A stretch of DNA of 12,392 bases from an uncultured Clostridia bacterium (GCA_937959315.1 CALGRC010000227.1:1-12392); one strand, 5' to 3'. Shown: positions 1 to 7,092, counted from the first letter of the stretch. Numbers and translations: made by a program. Notes: generated from the letters alone by a model not told the origin.

Positions 1-365
1 TACAGCAACAGACGAGAATGAAAGTTGCAGATAACACTGGTGCAAAAGAACTGATGTGTATCCGCGTTTTGGGCGGAAGCCGCAGGAAATATGCCAATGT
101 GGGCGATGTTGTGATTGCGTCTGTCAAAAAAGCAACGCCCGGCGGTGTTGTTAAAAAAGGCGACGTGGTAAAGGCGGTTGTTGTGCGTTCGGTAAAAGGC
201 CTGCGCAGAAATGACGGCACATATATTAAGTTTGACGAAAATGCCGCTGTTATCATCAGAGACGATAAAAACCCCATCGGTACACGTATTTTTGGGCCGA
301 TTGCAAGAGAACTCCGGGAAAAGGAATATATGAAAATATTGTCCCTTGCACCGGAAGTGCTATAA
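1..365 (+). CDS. rplN: 50S ribosomal protein L14 (5' end just cut off)
   Basis: L14 binds 23S rRNA on the subunit interface of the large subunit and forms contacts with the small subunit. The reading frame is open from base 3 and reads QQQTR before the ATG at base 18. L14 proteins normally begin MIQxQT, so bases 1-2 are the end of codon 2 (probably Ile) and only about four bases are missing. The internal ATG at 18 is not the real start. Family signatures are clear: VADNTGAKE, CIRVLGGS, KKGDVVKAVVVR, IGTRIFGPIARELR and the C-terminal LAPEVL. The inferred length of 122 residues is usual. The stop codon at 363-365 overlaps the Shine-Dalgarno of rplX, so the two are closely coupled. Identity is certain; only the exact first codons are inferred. 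Confidence 0.98.
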   Translation, partial: QQQTRMKVADNTGAKELMCIRVLGGSRRKYANVGDVVIASVKKATPGGVVKKGDVVKAVVVRSVKGLRRNDGTYIKFDENAAVIIRDDKNPIGTRIFGPIARELREKEYMKILSLAPEVL

Positions 366-380
366 GGAGGTGTCAAGGCT

Positions 381-707
381 TTGAGAAACAAAGTGAATAT
401 CAAAAAAGGCGATACTGTCATTGTGATCTCCGGTAAAGATAAAGGTAAAAAGGGCAAGGTGCTTTCGGTTGACGTAGATGGGCGCAAGTGCATTGTCGAA
501 GGTGTCAATATGGCAACCAAGCATAGGAAACCCCGTTCACAGCGCGATCAGGGCGGCATCATCCATCAGGAGGTTCCGCTGTACTCCTGCAAGGTTATGC
601 ATATTTGCAATTCGTGCGGAAAACCGACCCGTATCGGCTACAAGCTGCTGGAAGATGGATCTAAAGTGCGGATGTGCAAGCATTGCCTGGAAGTATTTGA
701 GAAATAA
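381..707 (+). CDS. rplX: 50S ribosomal protein L24, zinc-ribbon (C+) form
   Basis: L24 is an early assembly protein that binds 23S rRNA near the exit tunnel. The 108-residue protein starts at TTG 381, placed well behind AAGGAGGTG at 364-372. The KOW motif lies near residues 8-35 (GDTVIVISGKDKGKKGKV). Downstream are EGVNMATKH and the G-G-I-x-x-Q-E segment near 58-64, which are family signatures. The C-terminal part carries Cys76-x2-Cys79 and Cys99-x2-Cys102, a four-cysteine arrangement expected to hold zinc. Bacillus and E. coli L24 lack it, but cysteine-containing forms are known in Clostridia-type bacteria. It lies 15 bases after rplN and 30 bases before rplE in the standard spc order. Zinc binding is inferred from the cysteine spacing. 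Confidence 0.97.
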   Translation: MRNKVNIKKGDTVIVISGKDKGKKGKVLSVDVDGRKCIVEGVNMATKHRKPRSQRDQGGIIHQEVPLYSCKVMHICNSCGKPTRIGYKLLEDGSKVRMCKHCLEVFEK

Positions 708-737
708 CGTTTTCTTAAGAGAGGAGGAGTTTCGCCA

Positions 738-1280
738 ATGGCAAGGCTGAGAGATAAATATGAAAGTGACATCAAAGGGAAGCTGGTTGAAAAGTTTGGA
801 TATAAAAGTCCGATGCAAATCCCGAAGCTGGAAAAGATCGTAGTCAATATCGGCGTAGGGGAAGCCAAGGACAATGCAAAGGCGCTGGAATCGGCAGTAT
901 CCGATTTGGCAGCGATTACCGGGCAGAAGCCGGTTGTAACTAAGGCAAAGAAATCGGTTGCAAACTTTAAACTCAGAGAGGGTATGAACATTGGCTGTAA
1001 GGTAACGTTGCGCGGCGATAAAATGTATGAATTTTTAGACCGTCTGTTTTCAGTTGCGTTGCCGCGCGTCCGCGATTTTCATGGTATCAATCCCAATTCG
1101 TTTGACGGCCGTGGGAATTATTCGCTGGGTATCAAAGAGCAATTGATTTTCCCGGAAATTGATTATGATAAGATTGACAAAGTCCGTGGTATGGATATTA
1201 TTATGGTGACAACGGCCAATACCGACGAGGAAGCACGCGAACTGCTGAGCCTCTTTGGCGCGCCGTTCATCAGGGCGTGA
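738..1280 (+). CDS. rplE: 50S ribosomal protein L5
   Basis: L5 binds 5S rRNA and, with L18, forms the 5S particle of the central protuberance; it also touches the P-site tRNA. The 180-residue length is typical. The ATG at 738 follows GAGGAGG at 721-727. Family signatures include KLEKIVVNIGVGEA, TGQKPVVTKAKKS, FKLREGMNIGCKVTLRG, MYEFLDRL, ALPRVRDF, GNYSLGIKEQ and FPEIDYD, ending GAPF. Near residue 85 the usual GMPIG reads GMNIG, a small change of no obvious consequence. The gene sits between rplX and rpsN as in most bacteria. Its partner L18 is encoded at 2521. Confidence 0.98.
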   Translation: MARLRDKYESDIKGKLVEKFGYKSPMQIPKLEKIVVNIGVGEAKDNAKALESAVSDLAAITGQKPVVTKAKKSVANFKLREGMNIGCKVTLRGDKMYEFLDRLFSVALPRVRDFHGINPNSFDGRGNYSLGIKEQLIFPEIDYDKIDKVRGMDIIMVTTANTDEEARELLSLFGAPFIRA

Positions 1281-1296
1281 GAGGGGGCATTCATAA

Positions 1297-1482
1297 ATGG
1301 CTAAGAAATCTATGATTTTGAAGCAGCAAAGAAAACCAAAATATTCGACCCGTGCATACAACCGGTGTAAAATCTGCGGGCGGCCTCACGCGTATCTGCG
1401 CAAATATGGTATCTGCCGTATCTGCTTCCGTGAATTGGCATACAAAGGCCAGATTCCCGGCGTGAGAAAGGCCAGTTGGTAA
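1297..1482 (+). CDS. rpsN: 30S ribosomal protein S14, type Z (zinc)
   Basis: S14 belongs to the head of the 30S subunit and is needed for late assembly near the A site. At 61 residues this is the short zinc form (often called rpsZ or rpsN1), not the roughly 90-residue form of enterobacteria. The zinc knuckle is Cys24-x2-Cys27 and Cys40-x2-Cys43. The N-terminal AKKSMILKQQRKPKYSTRAY and the C-terminal GQIPGVRKASW match the family. The start ATG at 1297 follows GAGGGGG at 1281-1287, 16 bases after rplE. Bacteria with this form often carry a cysteine-free copy elsewhere for zinc starvation; none is in this window. Confidence 0.97.
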   Translation: MAKKSMILKQQRKPKYSTRAYNRCKICGRPHAYLRKYGICRICFRELAYKGQIPGVRKASW

Positions 1483-1521
1483 GGGTTCTTTGATAGAAAG
1501 ACTTAAAAAGGAGGTAGCACA

Positions 1522-1920
1522 ATGCAAATCACCGATCCAATCGCTGATATGCTGACACGTATCAGAAATGCGAATGCTTCGAAACATGAATCTGTTGATG
1601 TTCCGGCGTCCAAGATGAAAAAGGAAATTGCGCGCATCTTGCTGGACGAAGGGTATATTGCAGGTTATGAAGTGATAGAGGATGGGCTGCAGGGCGTGAT
1701 TAAAATTACGCTCAAGTACGGCGCGAATAAGCAAAAAGTTATTTCGGGCTTAAAGCGCGTTTCTAAACCAGGTCTGCGGGTATATGCCAGCAAAGAGGAC
1801 CTGCCAAGGGTTTTGCGCGGTTTGGGCATTGCCATCATTTCCACTTCAAAAGGCATGATGACCGACAAACAAGCCAGAAAAGAGAATGTGGGCGGAGAAG
1901 TCCTGGCATTTGTGTGGTAA
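1522..1920 (+). CDS. rpsH: 30S ribosomal protein S8
   Basis: S8 is a primary binder of helix 21 of 16S rRNA in the platform of the small subunit. In E. coli it also represses the spc operon by binding a mimic of that helix near the rplE start; I did not establish such a site here. The 132-residue product starts at ATG 1522, behind the strong AAAAAGGAGGT at 1505-1515. The N-terminal TDPIADMLTRIRNA is diagnostic. The C-terminal RNA-binding signature STSKG lies at 107-111, followed by MMTDKQAR and GGEVLAFVW. Length and order are standard. Confidence 0.98.
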   Translation: MQITDPIADMLTRIRNANASKHESVDVPASKMKKEIARILLDEGYIAGYEVIEDGLQGVIKITLKYGANKQKVISGLKRVSKPGLRVYASKEDLPRVLRGLGIAIISTSKGMMTDKQARKENVGGEVLAFVW

Positions 1921-1950
1921 TCGAATAACATTAACAGGAGGTGAACAAAG

Positions 1951-2496
1951 TTGTCTAGAATAGGCAAGATGCCAATCGAAGTGCCAAACGGCGTAGATGT
2001 AAAGATTGGCGCTGAAAACGAGCTGACTGTGAAAGGCTCGAAAGGGACATTGACCAAGCAGCTTCCAAAAGCAATGATAATCAAGCAGGAAGGGAGCCAA
2101 ATCATTGTAGAGCGGCCGTCGGAAAGCAAGGAACATAAATCTTTGCACGGCCTGACAAGAACGCTTGTCAATAATATGGTGATTGGTGTAACAGACGGCT
2201 TTGAAAAGAAACTGGAAATCAACGGTGTTGGTTACCGCTGTGCCAAACAGGGTAAAAAGCTGACGTTGACGCTGGGATTTTCCCATCCGGTTGAGTTTGA
2301 AGATACGGCCGATTATACGCTGGAAGCCCCGGATGCAAATACAATTCTAGTGAAAGGGATTGATAAGCAGATTGTGGGCCAGATTGCGGCTGAAATCCGT
2401 GAGACACGCCCGCCGGAACCATATAAGGGCAAAGGCATTAAGTATGCAGATGAATTTATCCGCAGAAAAGAAGGAAAGACTGGTGCGAAGAAGTAA
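1951..2496 (+). CDS. rplF: 50S ribosomal protein L6
   Basis: L6 binds 23S rRNA near the sarcin-ricin loop and the factor-binding site of the large subunit. The 181-residue length is usual, with two repeated alpha/beta domains (about 1-80 and 81-170). The gene starts at TTG 1951, behind AGGAGGTG at 1936-1943 with good spacing. The start is supported by the family N-terminus MSRIGKMPIEVPNGVDV. Other signatures are INGVGYRC, LGFSHPVEF, KQIVGQIAAEIR, RPPEPYKGKGI and KYADEFIRRKEGK near the C-terminus. It lies 30 bases after rpsH and 24 bases before rplR. Confidence 0.98.
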   Translation: MSRIGKMPIEVPNGVDVKIGAENELTVKGSKGTLTKQLPKAMIIKQEGSQIIVERPSESKEHKSLHGLTRTLVNNMVIGVTDGFEKKLEINGVGYRCAKQGKKLTLTLGFSHPVEFEDTADYTLEAPDANTILVKGIDKQIVGQIAAEIRETRPPEPYKGKGIKYADEFIRRKEGKTGAKK

Positions 2497-2520
2497 TTTT
2501 AGAAGGGAGCATGTTGGCTT

Positions 2521-2889
2521 ATGATTAACAAGCAGAGCAGCAACGAGCAGAGATTGCGCCGCCATGCCCGTGTCCGCAAGCATGTCAGCGGGACGGCAGA
2601 GCGCCCGCGTCTTTGCGTATTCCGCAGCTCGAGCAATATATATGCACAAATCATTGACGATACGGCTGCAAAGACGCTTGTTTCCGCATCCAGTCTGGAT
2701 AAGGAAATTAAAGCGAATTTGAAAAATGGCGGCAACAAGGAAGCTGCCAAAGAAGTAGGCATGCTAATTGCAAAAAAAGCTCTGGACAAAGGGATAAAAC
2801 AGGTGGTTTTTGACCGCGGCGGCTATATTTACCACGGACGTGTGGCAGAGCTGGCAGCCGGCGCCCGTGAAGGCGGGTTGGATTTCTAA
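2521..2889 (+). CDS. rplR: 50S ribosomal protein L18
   Basis: L18 binds 5S rRNA together with L5 and carries it into the central protuberance. The 122-residue product has the usual basic N-terminus (RRHARVRKHVSGTAERPRL), the strand SSSNIYAQIIDD, and the C-terminal VVFDRGGYIYHGRVAELA and GAREGGLDF. The start is ATG 2521, about 11 bases after the weak Shine-Dalgarno AGAAGGGAG at 2501-2509. An ATG at 2511 is out of frame, too close to that site and reaches a stop after five codons, so it was rejected. The Shine-Dalgarno is weaker than those of neighbouring genes. Confidence 0.97.
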   Translation: MINKQSSNEQRLRRHARVRKHVSGTAERPRLCVFRSSSNIYAQIIDDTAAKTLVSASSLDKEIKANLKNGGNKEAAKEVGMLIAKKALDKGIKQVVFDRGGYIYHGRVAELAAGAREGGLDF

Positions 2890-2907
2890 TAAAGGAGGTA
2901 TGGCGAA

Positions 2908-3411
2908 TTGATGGATAGGATAGATGCAAGTGAATTGGACATCCAGGAAAAGGTTGTCAGTATCAACCGCGTTGCAAAGGTCGTCAAGGGTGGCCGCACC
3001 TTCCGGTTTAGCGTTTTGGTGGTCGTAGGCGATGGAAATGGCCACGTTGGTTCGGGCATGGGAAAAGCAGCGGAAATTCCGGATGCAGTCCGCAAGGCCA
3101 TCGACGATGCAAAAAAGAACATGATTACTGTGCCGATGGTTGGGACTACCATTCCGCATGAAGTGATTGGTGAGTTTGGCGCAGGCCGTGTTTTGTTGAA
3201 GCCGGCTGGCGAAGGTACCGGTGTCATTGCGGGCGGCGGCGTCCGTGCAGTTTTGGAATTGGCTGGCGTACGCGATATCCGTACAAAGTCATTGCGCAGC
3301 AACAATCCCCGCAATATGGTCAACGCTACCATTGAGGGCTTAAAAGAGCTGAAGGTGGCAGAAGAAGTTGCCAGGCTGCGTGGAAAAACGGTAGAAGAAC
3401 TGCTTGGTTGA
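2908..3411 (+). CDS. rpsE: 30S ribosomal protein S5
   Basis: S5 contacts the decoding region of 16S rRNA and affects translational accuracy. The double-stranded-RNA-binding S5 fold lies near residues 12-75 (VNRVAKVVKGGR-type segment, then LVVVGDGNGHVG and GMGKAAEIPDAVRKA). The C-terminal domain carries VGTTIPHE, GAGRVLLKPA, GTGVIAGG and RAVLELAGV. There are two adjacent starts: TTG 2908, 9 bases after GGAGG (2894-2898), and ATG 2911, 12 bases after it. Relatives begin M-R-R-I-D, which aligns with the ATG (166 residues). The TTG (167 residues) has spacing closer to the other TTG starts here. The choice is open by one codon. Confidence 0.97.
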   Translation: MMDRIDASELDIQEKVVSINRVAKVVKGGRTFRFSVLVVVGDGNGHVGSGMGKAAEIPDAVRKAIDDAKKNMITVPMVGTTIPHEVIGEFGAGRVLLKPAGEGTGVIAGGGVRAVLELAGVRDIRTKSLRSNNPRNMVNATIEGLKELKVAEEVARLRGKTVEELLG

Positions 3412-3444
3412 CCCCGGGAAAAACGAGTGTAGGAGGGAATTGGT

Positions 3445-3624
3445 ATGGCAAAATTAAAAGTCACCCTGGTCAAAAGCCCGATTGGCTATAAAGATGACCA
3501 GATTGCGACAGTTGCCGCACTGGGTCTGAAAAAGATTCGGAGTGAAAAGATCCATGACGATACGCCCCAAATCCGGGGTATGATTCATAAAATCAGCCAC
3601 CTGGTGAGCGTGGAAGAACTATAA
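3445..3624 (+). CDS. rpmD: 50S ribosomal protein L30 (small gene)
   Basis: L30 is a small, globular large-subunit protein present in many but not all bacteria. This 59-residue frame starts at ATG 3445 behind AGGAGGG at 3431-3437 and reads MAKLKVTLVKSPIGY, with T-V-A-A-L-G-L-K-K-I and M-I-H-K-I-S-H-L-V near the C-terminus. These match the L30 pattern of a first strand ending in VKSxIG, a helix containing LGLxK, and a final segment with GMIxKVxHLV. Position between rpsE and rplO is the standard one. The stop at 3622-3624 abuts the rplO ribosome-binding site. Confidence 0.96.
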   Translation: MAKLKVTLVKSPIGYKDDQIATVAALGLKKIRSEKIHDDTPQIRGMIHKISHLVSVEEL

Positions 3625-3640
3625 AAAGGAGGTGCCTTGC

Positions 3641-4081
3641 ATGAAGTTATATGAATTGACGCCAAGCGAAGGCGCGACCAAAGACAGCAAACGCAAAGGG
3701 CGCGGTCATGGCAGCGGCAATGGCAAAACGGCCGGGCGCGGCCACAAGGGGCAGAATGCCCGCAGCGGCGGCGGTGTACGGCCGGGTTTTGAAGGCGGGC
3801 AGATGCCCATTTACCGCCGGCTGCCGAAACGCGGTTTTACCAATGTGTTTGCTTTGGAATATGCAGAAGTGAAAATTTCTGATTTGAACCGGTTTGACGA
3901 CGGTGCGGTTGTAGATGCGCAGGCGTTGAAAGATGCCGGTGTTATCAAGAAGGTGTGCGACGGTATCAAGGTTTTGGGGAACGGCGACTTGAAAAAGAAA
4001 GTCACAGTAAAAGCCAAAAAATTCACTGCCAGCGCAAAGGAAAAAATTGAAGCGGCAGGTGGGAAGGCAGAGGTGATCTAA
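3641..4081 (+). CDS. rplO: 50S ribosomal protein L15
   Basis: L15 is a late-assembly protein that reaches deep into the large subunit through its long basic N-terminal extension. The start is taken as ATG 3641 (146 residues), because the upstream in-frame GTG at 3632 lies inside the Shine-Dalgarno AAAAGGAGGTG (3624-3634), and relatives begin MKLxELxPSEG. The glycine- and arginine-rich segment at about 18-55 includes GRGHGSGNGKTAGRGHKGQ and GGGVRPGFEGGQMP, followed by RRLPKRGF, which are diagnostic. The gene ends one base before the secY GTG, which suggests translational coupling between the two. Confidence 0.97.
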   Translation: MKLYELTPSEGATKDSKRKGRGHGSGNGKTAGRGHKGQNARSGGGVRPGFEGGQMPIYRRLPKRGFTNVFALEYAEVKISDLNRFDDGAVVDAQALKDAGVIKKVCDGIKVLGNGDLKKKVTVKAKKFTASAKEKIEAAGGKAEVI

Positions 4082-4082
4082 G

Positions 4083-5348
4083 GTGTTTCAGACCTTACGG
4101 AATGCTTGGAAGATCCCGGATCTTCGCAAAAAGATCCTTTTCACGCTGCTGATGATTGCCATTTTCCGTCTGGGTACGTATATTCCGGTACCAGGATTGG
4201 ATTCGGCTGCGTTGCAGCAGTTATTGGGAGAAGGCGATAACTTATTTGCGCTGATGGATTCTTTCTCGGGCGGTGCGTTTTCAAACGCGACCATTTTTGC
4301 AATGAGTATTACCCCGTATATCAACAGCTCCATTATTATGCAGTTGTTGACGGTTGCTATTCCGGCGCTGGAACGGCTGGCCAAAGAAGGGGAGGAAGGC
4401 CGTAAAAAGATTGCGACTTGGACACGATACGGTACTGTAATCTTGGCGCTGATCCAGGCAATTGGCCTGTATTTTGGTTTGGGCAGCGCTATCACCAACC
4501 GCGGTGTGCTGTCGTTTATCACCATTGTTTTGACGTTTACTGCCGGTACTGCCTTCTTGATGTGGCTGGGTGAAAAAATCACGGAATTTGGTGTCGGCAA
4601 TGGGATTTCGATTCTCATTTTTGCCGGTATTGTTTCCCGTTTGCCGGTTATGGTGATGAATGTGTACCAGAATTTTATGGTTGGGCAAATCAATATCTGG
4701 GTGGTATTGGCCATTGCCGTGCACGCCATTGCAGTGGTTGCATTTGTTGTGTTTATCAACGATGCAGAACGCCGCATTCCGGTACAATATGCCAAGCGGA
4801 TGGTTGGCCGCAAAATGTATGGCGGGCAAAGTACGCATATTCCGATTAAGGTATCGATGGCTGGCGTAATCCCTATCATCTTTGCAATGTCTATCTTGGC
4901 GTTCCCGTCTACCATTATGAGCTTTGTCGGCCGGCCTACCACTGGATTTTGGGCAAAGTTTTATGAGGTAATTTCAACAGGTTCCTGGGTGTATATCATT
5001 GTATATTTCCTGCTCATCCTGTTCTTCACCTATTTCTATACGGCCATCCAGTTCAACCCAATTGAGGTGGCAAACAACATGAAGAAAAACGGCGGTTTCG
5101 TACCGGGTATCCGTCCTGGGAAACCGACCAGTGATTTTATCAGCAGGGTATTGACCCGCATCACGTTGGCTGGCGCTATTTTCCTTGGAATCATCGCAGT
5201 GCTGCCGCTGCTGCTGGGTAAATTCATCGGCTTTAGCATTTCCATTGGCGGAACGTCTTTGCTGATTATGGTCGGTGTTGCATTGGAAACTGTCAAACAA
5301 ATTGAGGCGCAGATGCTTATGCGGCACTACAAAGGCTTCTTAGAATAA
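4083..5348 (+). CDS. secY: Preprotein translocase channel subunit SecY
   Basis: SecY forms the protein-conducting channel in the cytoplasmic membrane with SecE and SecG, driven by SecA or ribosomes. The 421-residue protein has ten hydrophobic segments, at roughly 17-36, 69-92, 116-135, 143-164, 174-193, 204-226, 258-280, 300-322, 358-379 and 389-405. The plug region falls near 60-75 (SFSGGAFSNATIFAM), followed by SITPYINSSIIMQLL. Cytoplasmic loops that contact SecA or the ribosome carry AERRIPVQYAKR (near 228-239) and GGFVPGIRPGKPT (near 337-349), with the conserved Arg344. The start is GTG 4083. Its Shine-Dalgarno GAGGTGATC (4070-4078) lies inside rplO, so translation is probably coupled. 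Confidence 0.98.
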   Translation: MFQTLRNAWKIPDLRKKILFTLLMIAIFRLGTYIPVPGLDSAALQQLLGEGDNLFALMDSFSGGAFSNATIFAMSITPYINSSIIMQLLTVAIPALERLAKEGEEGRKKIATWTRYGTVILALIQAIGLYFGLGSAITNRGVLSFITIVLTFTAGTAFLMWLGEKITEFGVGNGISILIFAGIVSRLPVMVMNVYQNFMVGQINIWVVLAIAVHAIAVVAFVVFINDAERRIPVQYAKRMVGRKMYGGQSTHIPIKVSMAGVIPIIFAMSILAFPSTIMSFVGRPTTGFWAKFYEVISTGSWVYIIVYFLLILFFTYFYTAIQFNPIEVANNMKKNGGFVPGIRPGKPTSDFISRVLTRITLAGAIFLGIIAVLPLLLGKFIGFSISIGGTSLLIMVGVALETVKQIEAQMLMRHYKGFLE

Positions 5349-5369
5349 GAAACGGTGGGAGAGACAGCC

Positions 5370-6002
5370 ATGAAGTTGATTCTATTGGGAGCCCCGGGTG
5401 CTGGCAAAGGGACGCAGGCGGAGGTATTGAGCAGGGAGTTTTCCATTCCGGCCATTTCAACTGGCGCGATTATCCGTGCGGCGGTAAAAGCCGGCACAGA
5501 AACCGGGAAAGCTGCACAAGTATTCATTGACAAAGGGAACCTGGTTCCAGATGATGTGGTAATCCAGTTGGTTCAAGAACGCATTGCGGAACCGGATTGT
5601 AAAAATGGCTTTATTTTGGATGGATTCCCGCGTACCATTGAGCAAGCTGAGGCATTGGAAAGCTTGGGCGTGAGAATTGACAAGGTGATATCGCTGGAGG
5701 TGGAAGATGAAACCATCGTCCACCGCCTGGCGGGACGCAGGCAATGTGAAAATTGCGGCGCGACCTATCATGTGGAGCACAAGCCACCCAAGCAGGCAGG
5801 TATATGTGATGTATGCGGCGGGCCGTTGGCAATACGGCATGACGACGAACCGGGTACTATAAAAGCCCGGCTCCAGGTGTATCATCAAACCACTGAACCG
5901 CTGAAAGGTTTTTATCAGCAGCGCGGGATATTGGTTGCAGTTGTAGGCTGTGAACAAATTGCAGATACGACCAAAGCGGTTTTGCGTGCGCTTTCTTCTT
6001 AA
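5370..6002 (+). CDS. adk: Adenylate kinase, zinc-LID type
   Basis: Adk catalyses ATP + AMP = 2 ADP and keeps the adenine nucleotide pools in balance. The start is ATG 5370 (210 residues), behind GGTGGGAGAG at 5354-5363. The in-frame GTG at 5355 lies within that site, and the family begins MxLILLGAPGAGKGT. The P-loop is at 7-15. The AMP-binding segment (about 30-59) contains Arg36, and DGFPRT is at 84-89. The LID (about 122-159) has Cys126-x2-Cys129 and Cys146-x2-Cys149, a structural zinc site common in Gram-positive Adk. Position 33, usually Asp in STGDMxR, is Ala here (STGAIIR). The stop codon forms the loop of a hairpin (see 5986-6014). Confidence 0.97.
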   Translation: MKLILLGAPGAGKGTQAEVLSREFSIPAISTGAIIRAAVKAGTETGKAAQVFIDKGNLVPDDVVIQLVQERIAEPDCKNGFILDGFPRTIEQAEALESLGVRIDKVISLEVEDETIVHRLAGRRQCENCGATYHVEHKPPKQAGICDVCGGPLAIRHDDEPGTIKARLQVYHQTTEPLKGFYQQRGILVAVVGCEQIADTTKAVLRALSS

Positions 6003-6014
6003 AGAAGAACGCAC
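5986..6014 (+). promoter_or_regulatory. Hairpin with the adk stop codon as its loop
   Basis: The bases TTCTTCT (5993-5999) pair with AGAAGAA (6003-6009), leaving exactly the adk TAA (6000-6002) as the loop. GTGCG (5986-5990) then pairs with CGCAC (6010-6014) directly outside, with CT at 5991-5992 as a two-base bulge. This gives 12 perfect base pairs. No T-run follows, so it is not a standard terminator. It could be a processing or stability element between adk and map. The pairing is seen in the sequence; any role is inferred. Confidence 0.55.
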
Positions 6015-6037
6015 AATCAGACCAGGGGGCGGGAAAC

Positions 6038-6784
6038 ATGATCTACATCAAATCGACATCTGAGATTGTGAAATTGCGGCGTGCGGGAAAGATCGTGTAC
6101 CACACGTTTGAAACATTGCAGCCTTATATTAAGGCTGGAATCACGACTGGGGAACTGGATAAAATCGCAGAAGATTATATCGTGAGCCAGGGTGCAGTTC
6201 CGTCATTTAAAAATTACAATGGTTTTCCTGGAAGTATCTGTACATCCATCAATAGTATGGTAATCCATGGGATTCCCGGTTTAGAGCGTTTAAAAGATGG
6301 CGATATTATCAGTATCGACATTGGCGCGTGTATCGATGGGTATCATGGGGATGCGTGCCGGACGTTTGCAGTTGGGGAAATCAGCCGGGAAGCGCAAGAT
6401 TTGATCGATGTGACACGGCAGAGCTTTTTTGAAGGGCTGCGTTATGCAAAGCATGGAGAACGGTTGTTTTCCATTTCTGCTACCATTCAGCAATATGTGG
6501 AGAGCCATGGATATAGCATTGTCCGCAATTATTGCGGGCATGGCATAGGCAGGCATCTTCATGAAGACCCTGAAATACCGAATTATGGTAAGTTTGGCAG
6601 AGGAGTACGGCTGGTGAAAGGGATGTCTTTGGCCGTAGAGCCCATGGTCAACGCAGGCAGGTTTGAAACCAAAGTTTTATCGGATGGATGGGGCGTGGTA
6701 ACGGCCGATGGGAAAAATGCGGCCCACTATGAAAACACCTTATTGATTACCGACGGTGAACCTGAACTATTGACCTATTTTTAA
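6038..6784 (+). CDS. map: Methionine aminopeptidase, type I
   Basis: Map removes the initiator methionine from new proteins when the next residue is small. The 248-residue length and lack of an N-terminal extension fit the basic type Ia enzyme. The pita-bread-fold metal ligands are present: Asp94 and Asp105 in IDIGACIDGYHGDACRTF, His168 in CGHGIGRHLHEDP, Glu201 in LAVEPMV and Glu232 in AAHYENT. The substrate-binding His77 lies in MVIHGIPG. Two positions differ from the usual: A-V-E-P-M in place of T-I-E-P-M, and Y-E-N-T in place of x-E-H-T; neither removes a ligand. The start ATG 6038 follows AGGGGGCGGG (6024-6033). The gene sits between adk and a KOW-domain gene, as is common in Firmicutes. 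Confidence 0.97.
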   Translation: MIYIKSTSEIVKLRRAGKIVYHTFETLQPYIKAGITTGELDKIAEDYIVSQGAVPSFKNYNGFPGSICTSINSMVIHGIPGLERLKDGDIISIDIGACIDGYHGDACRTFAVGEISREAQDLIDVTRQSFFEGLRYAKHGERLFSISATIQQYVESHGYSIVRNYCGHGIGRHLHEDPEIPNYGKFGRGVRLVKGMSLAVEPMVNAGRFETKVLSDGWGVVTADGKNAAHYENTLLITDGEPELLTYF

Positions 6785-6788
6785 AGTT

Positions 6789-6795
6789 GAGGTGG
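6789..6795 (+). promoter_or_regulatory. Ribosome-binding site that fixes the KOW gene start
   Basis: GAGGTGG lies six bases before TTG 6802. It overlaps the possible codons that follow the upstream in-frame TTG 6787, only two bases after the map stop, so the shorter protein is preferred. Confidence 0.7.
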
Positions 6796-6801
6796 TTAGA
6801 T

Positions 6802-7092
6802 TTGGAAGCGCATCCGGGTGAATTTGCGTATGCAACGGCCGGCAGGGATAAAGGCAAATGCTTTATCGTCATTGCGGTCCAAGATGAGTATGTTTATTTA
6901 TGCGACGGCAAAGGCCGAAAGGTTAGTACGCCGAAGAAAAAGAAGCGCAAGCACGTGGAGCTCACCGGCGTGTGGGATGATTTTATCAGCAATAAGCTGT
7001 CCAGCGTCGGAAAACTGACCAACAAAGAAGTGCGGTATTCATTGTCTAAATTTATGGGTGAATTGGTAAATGGTACGCAGTCTGGTTTGTAA
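6802..7092 (+). CDS. KOW-domain RNA-binding protein, L14e-like
   Basis: This gene encodes a 96-residue basic protein. An N-terminal KOW-like segment, about residues 5-26, contains PGEFAYATAGRDKGKCF. The middle carries a lysine-rich stretch (STPKKKKRKHVELT, near 42-55), and the C-terminus has LTNKEVRYSLSKF. It resembles the small KOW proteins related to archaeal and eukaryotic L14e that occur between map and infA in many Firmicutes. Those relatives are poorly understood and are presumed to bind rRNA or ribosomes. The start is TTG 6802, six bases after GAGGTGG (6789-6795). An in-frame TTG at 6787 would put that site inside the coding region. The family call rests on motif and context; function is not known. 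Confidence 0.85.
   Translation: MEAHPGEFAYATAGRDKGKCFIVIAVQDEYVYLCDGKGRKVSTPKKKKRKHVELTGVWDDFISNKLSSVGKLTNKEVRYSLSKFMGELVNGTQSGL

Noticed and set aside
478..750. Second + strand frame inside rplX reaching into rplE
   Set aside because: It is out of frame with two certain genes, lacks a proper ribosome-binding site and shows no motif.
1484..1502. Short imperfect hairpin (TCTTT with AAAGA) between rpsN and rpsH
   Set aside because: The stem is only five A/T-rich base pairs with one G-C, and is likely chance.
2511..2528. Five-codon frame (ATG 2511) overlapping the rplR start, as a possible leader peptide
   Set aside because: The ATG is only one or two bases from the Shine-Dalgarno, too close for efficient use, and the peptide has no attenuator-like content.
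2900..2911. Three-codon frame ATG-GCG-AAT-TGA overlapping the rpsE start
   Set aside because: Its ATG lies one base after GGAGG, so initiation there is unlikely.
4088..4942. Open frame of 284 codons on the - strand opposite secY
   Set aside because: It mirrors secY codons and shows no family signature; secY is certain.
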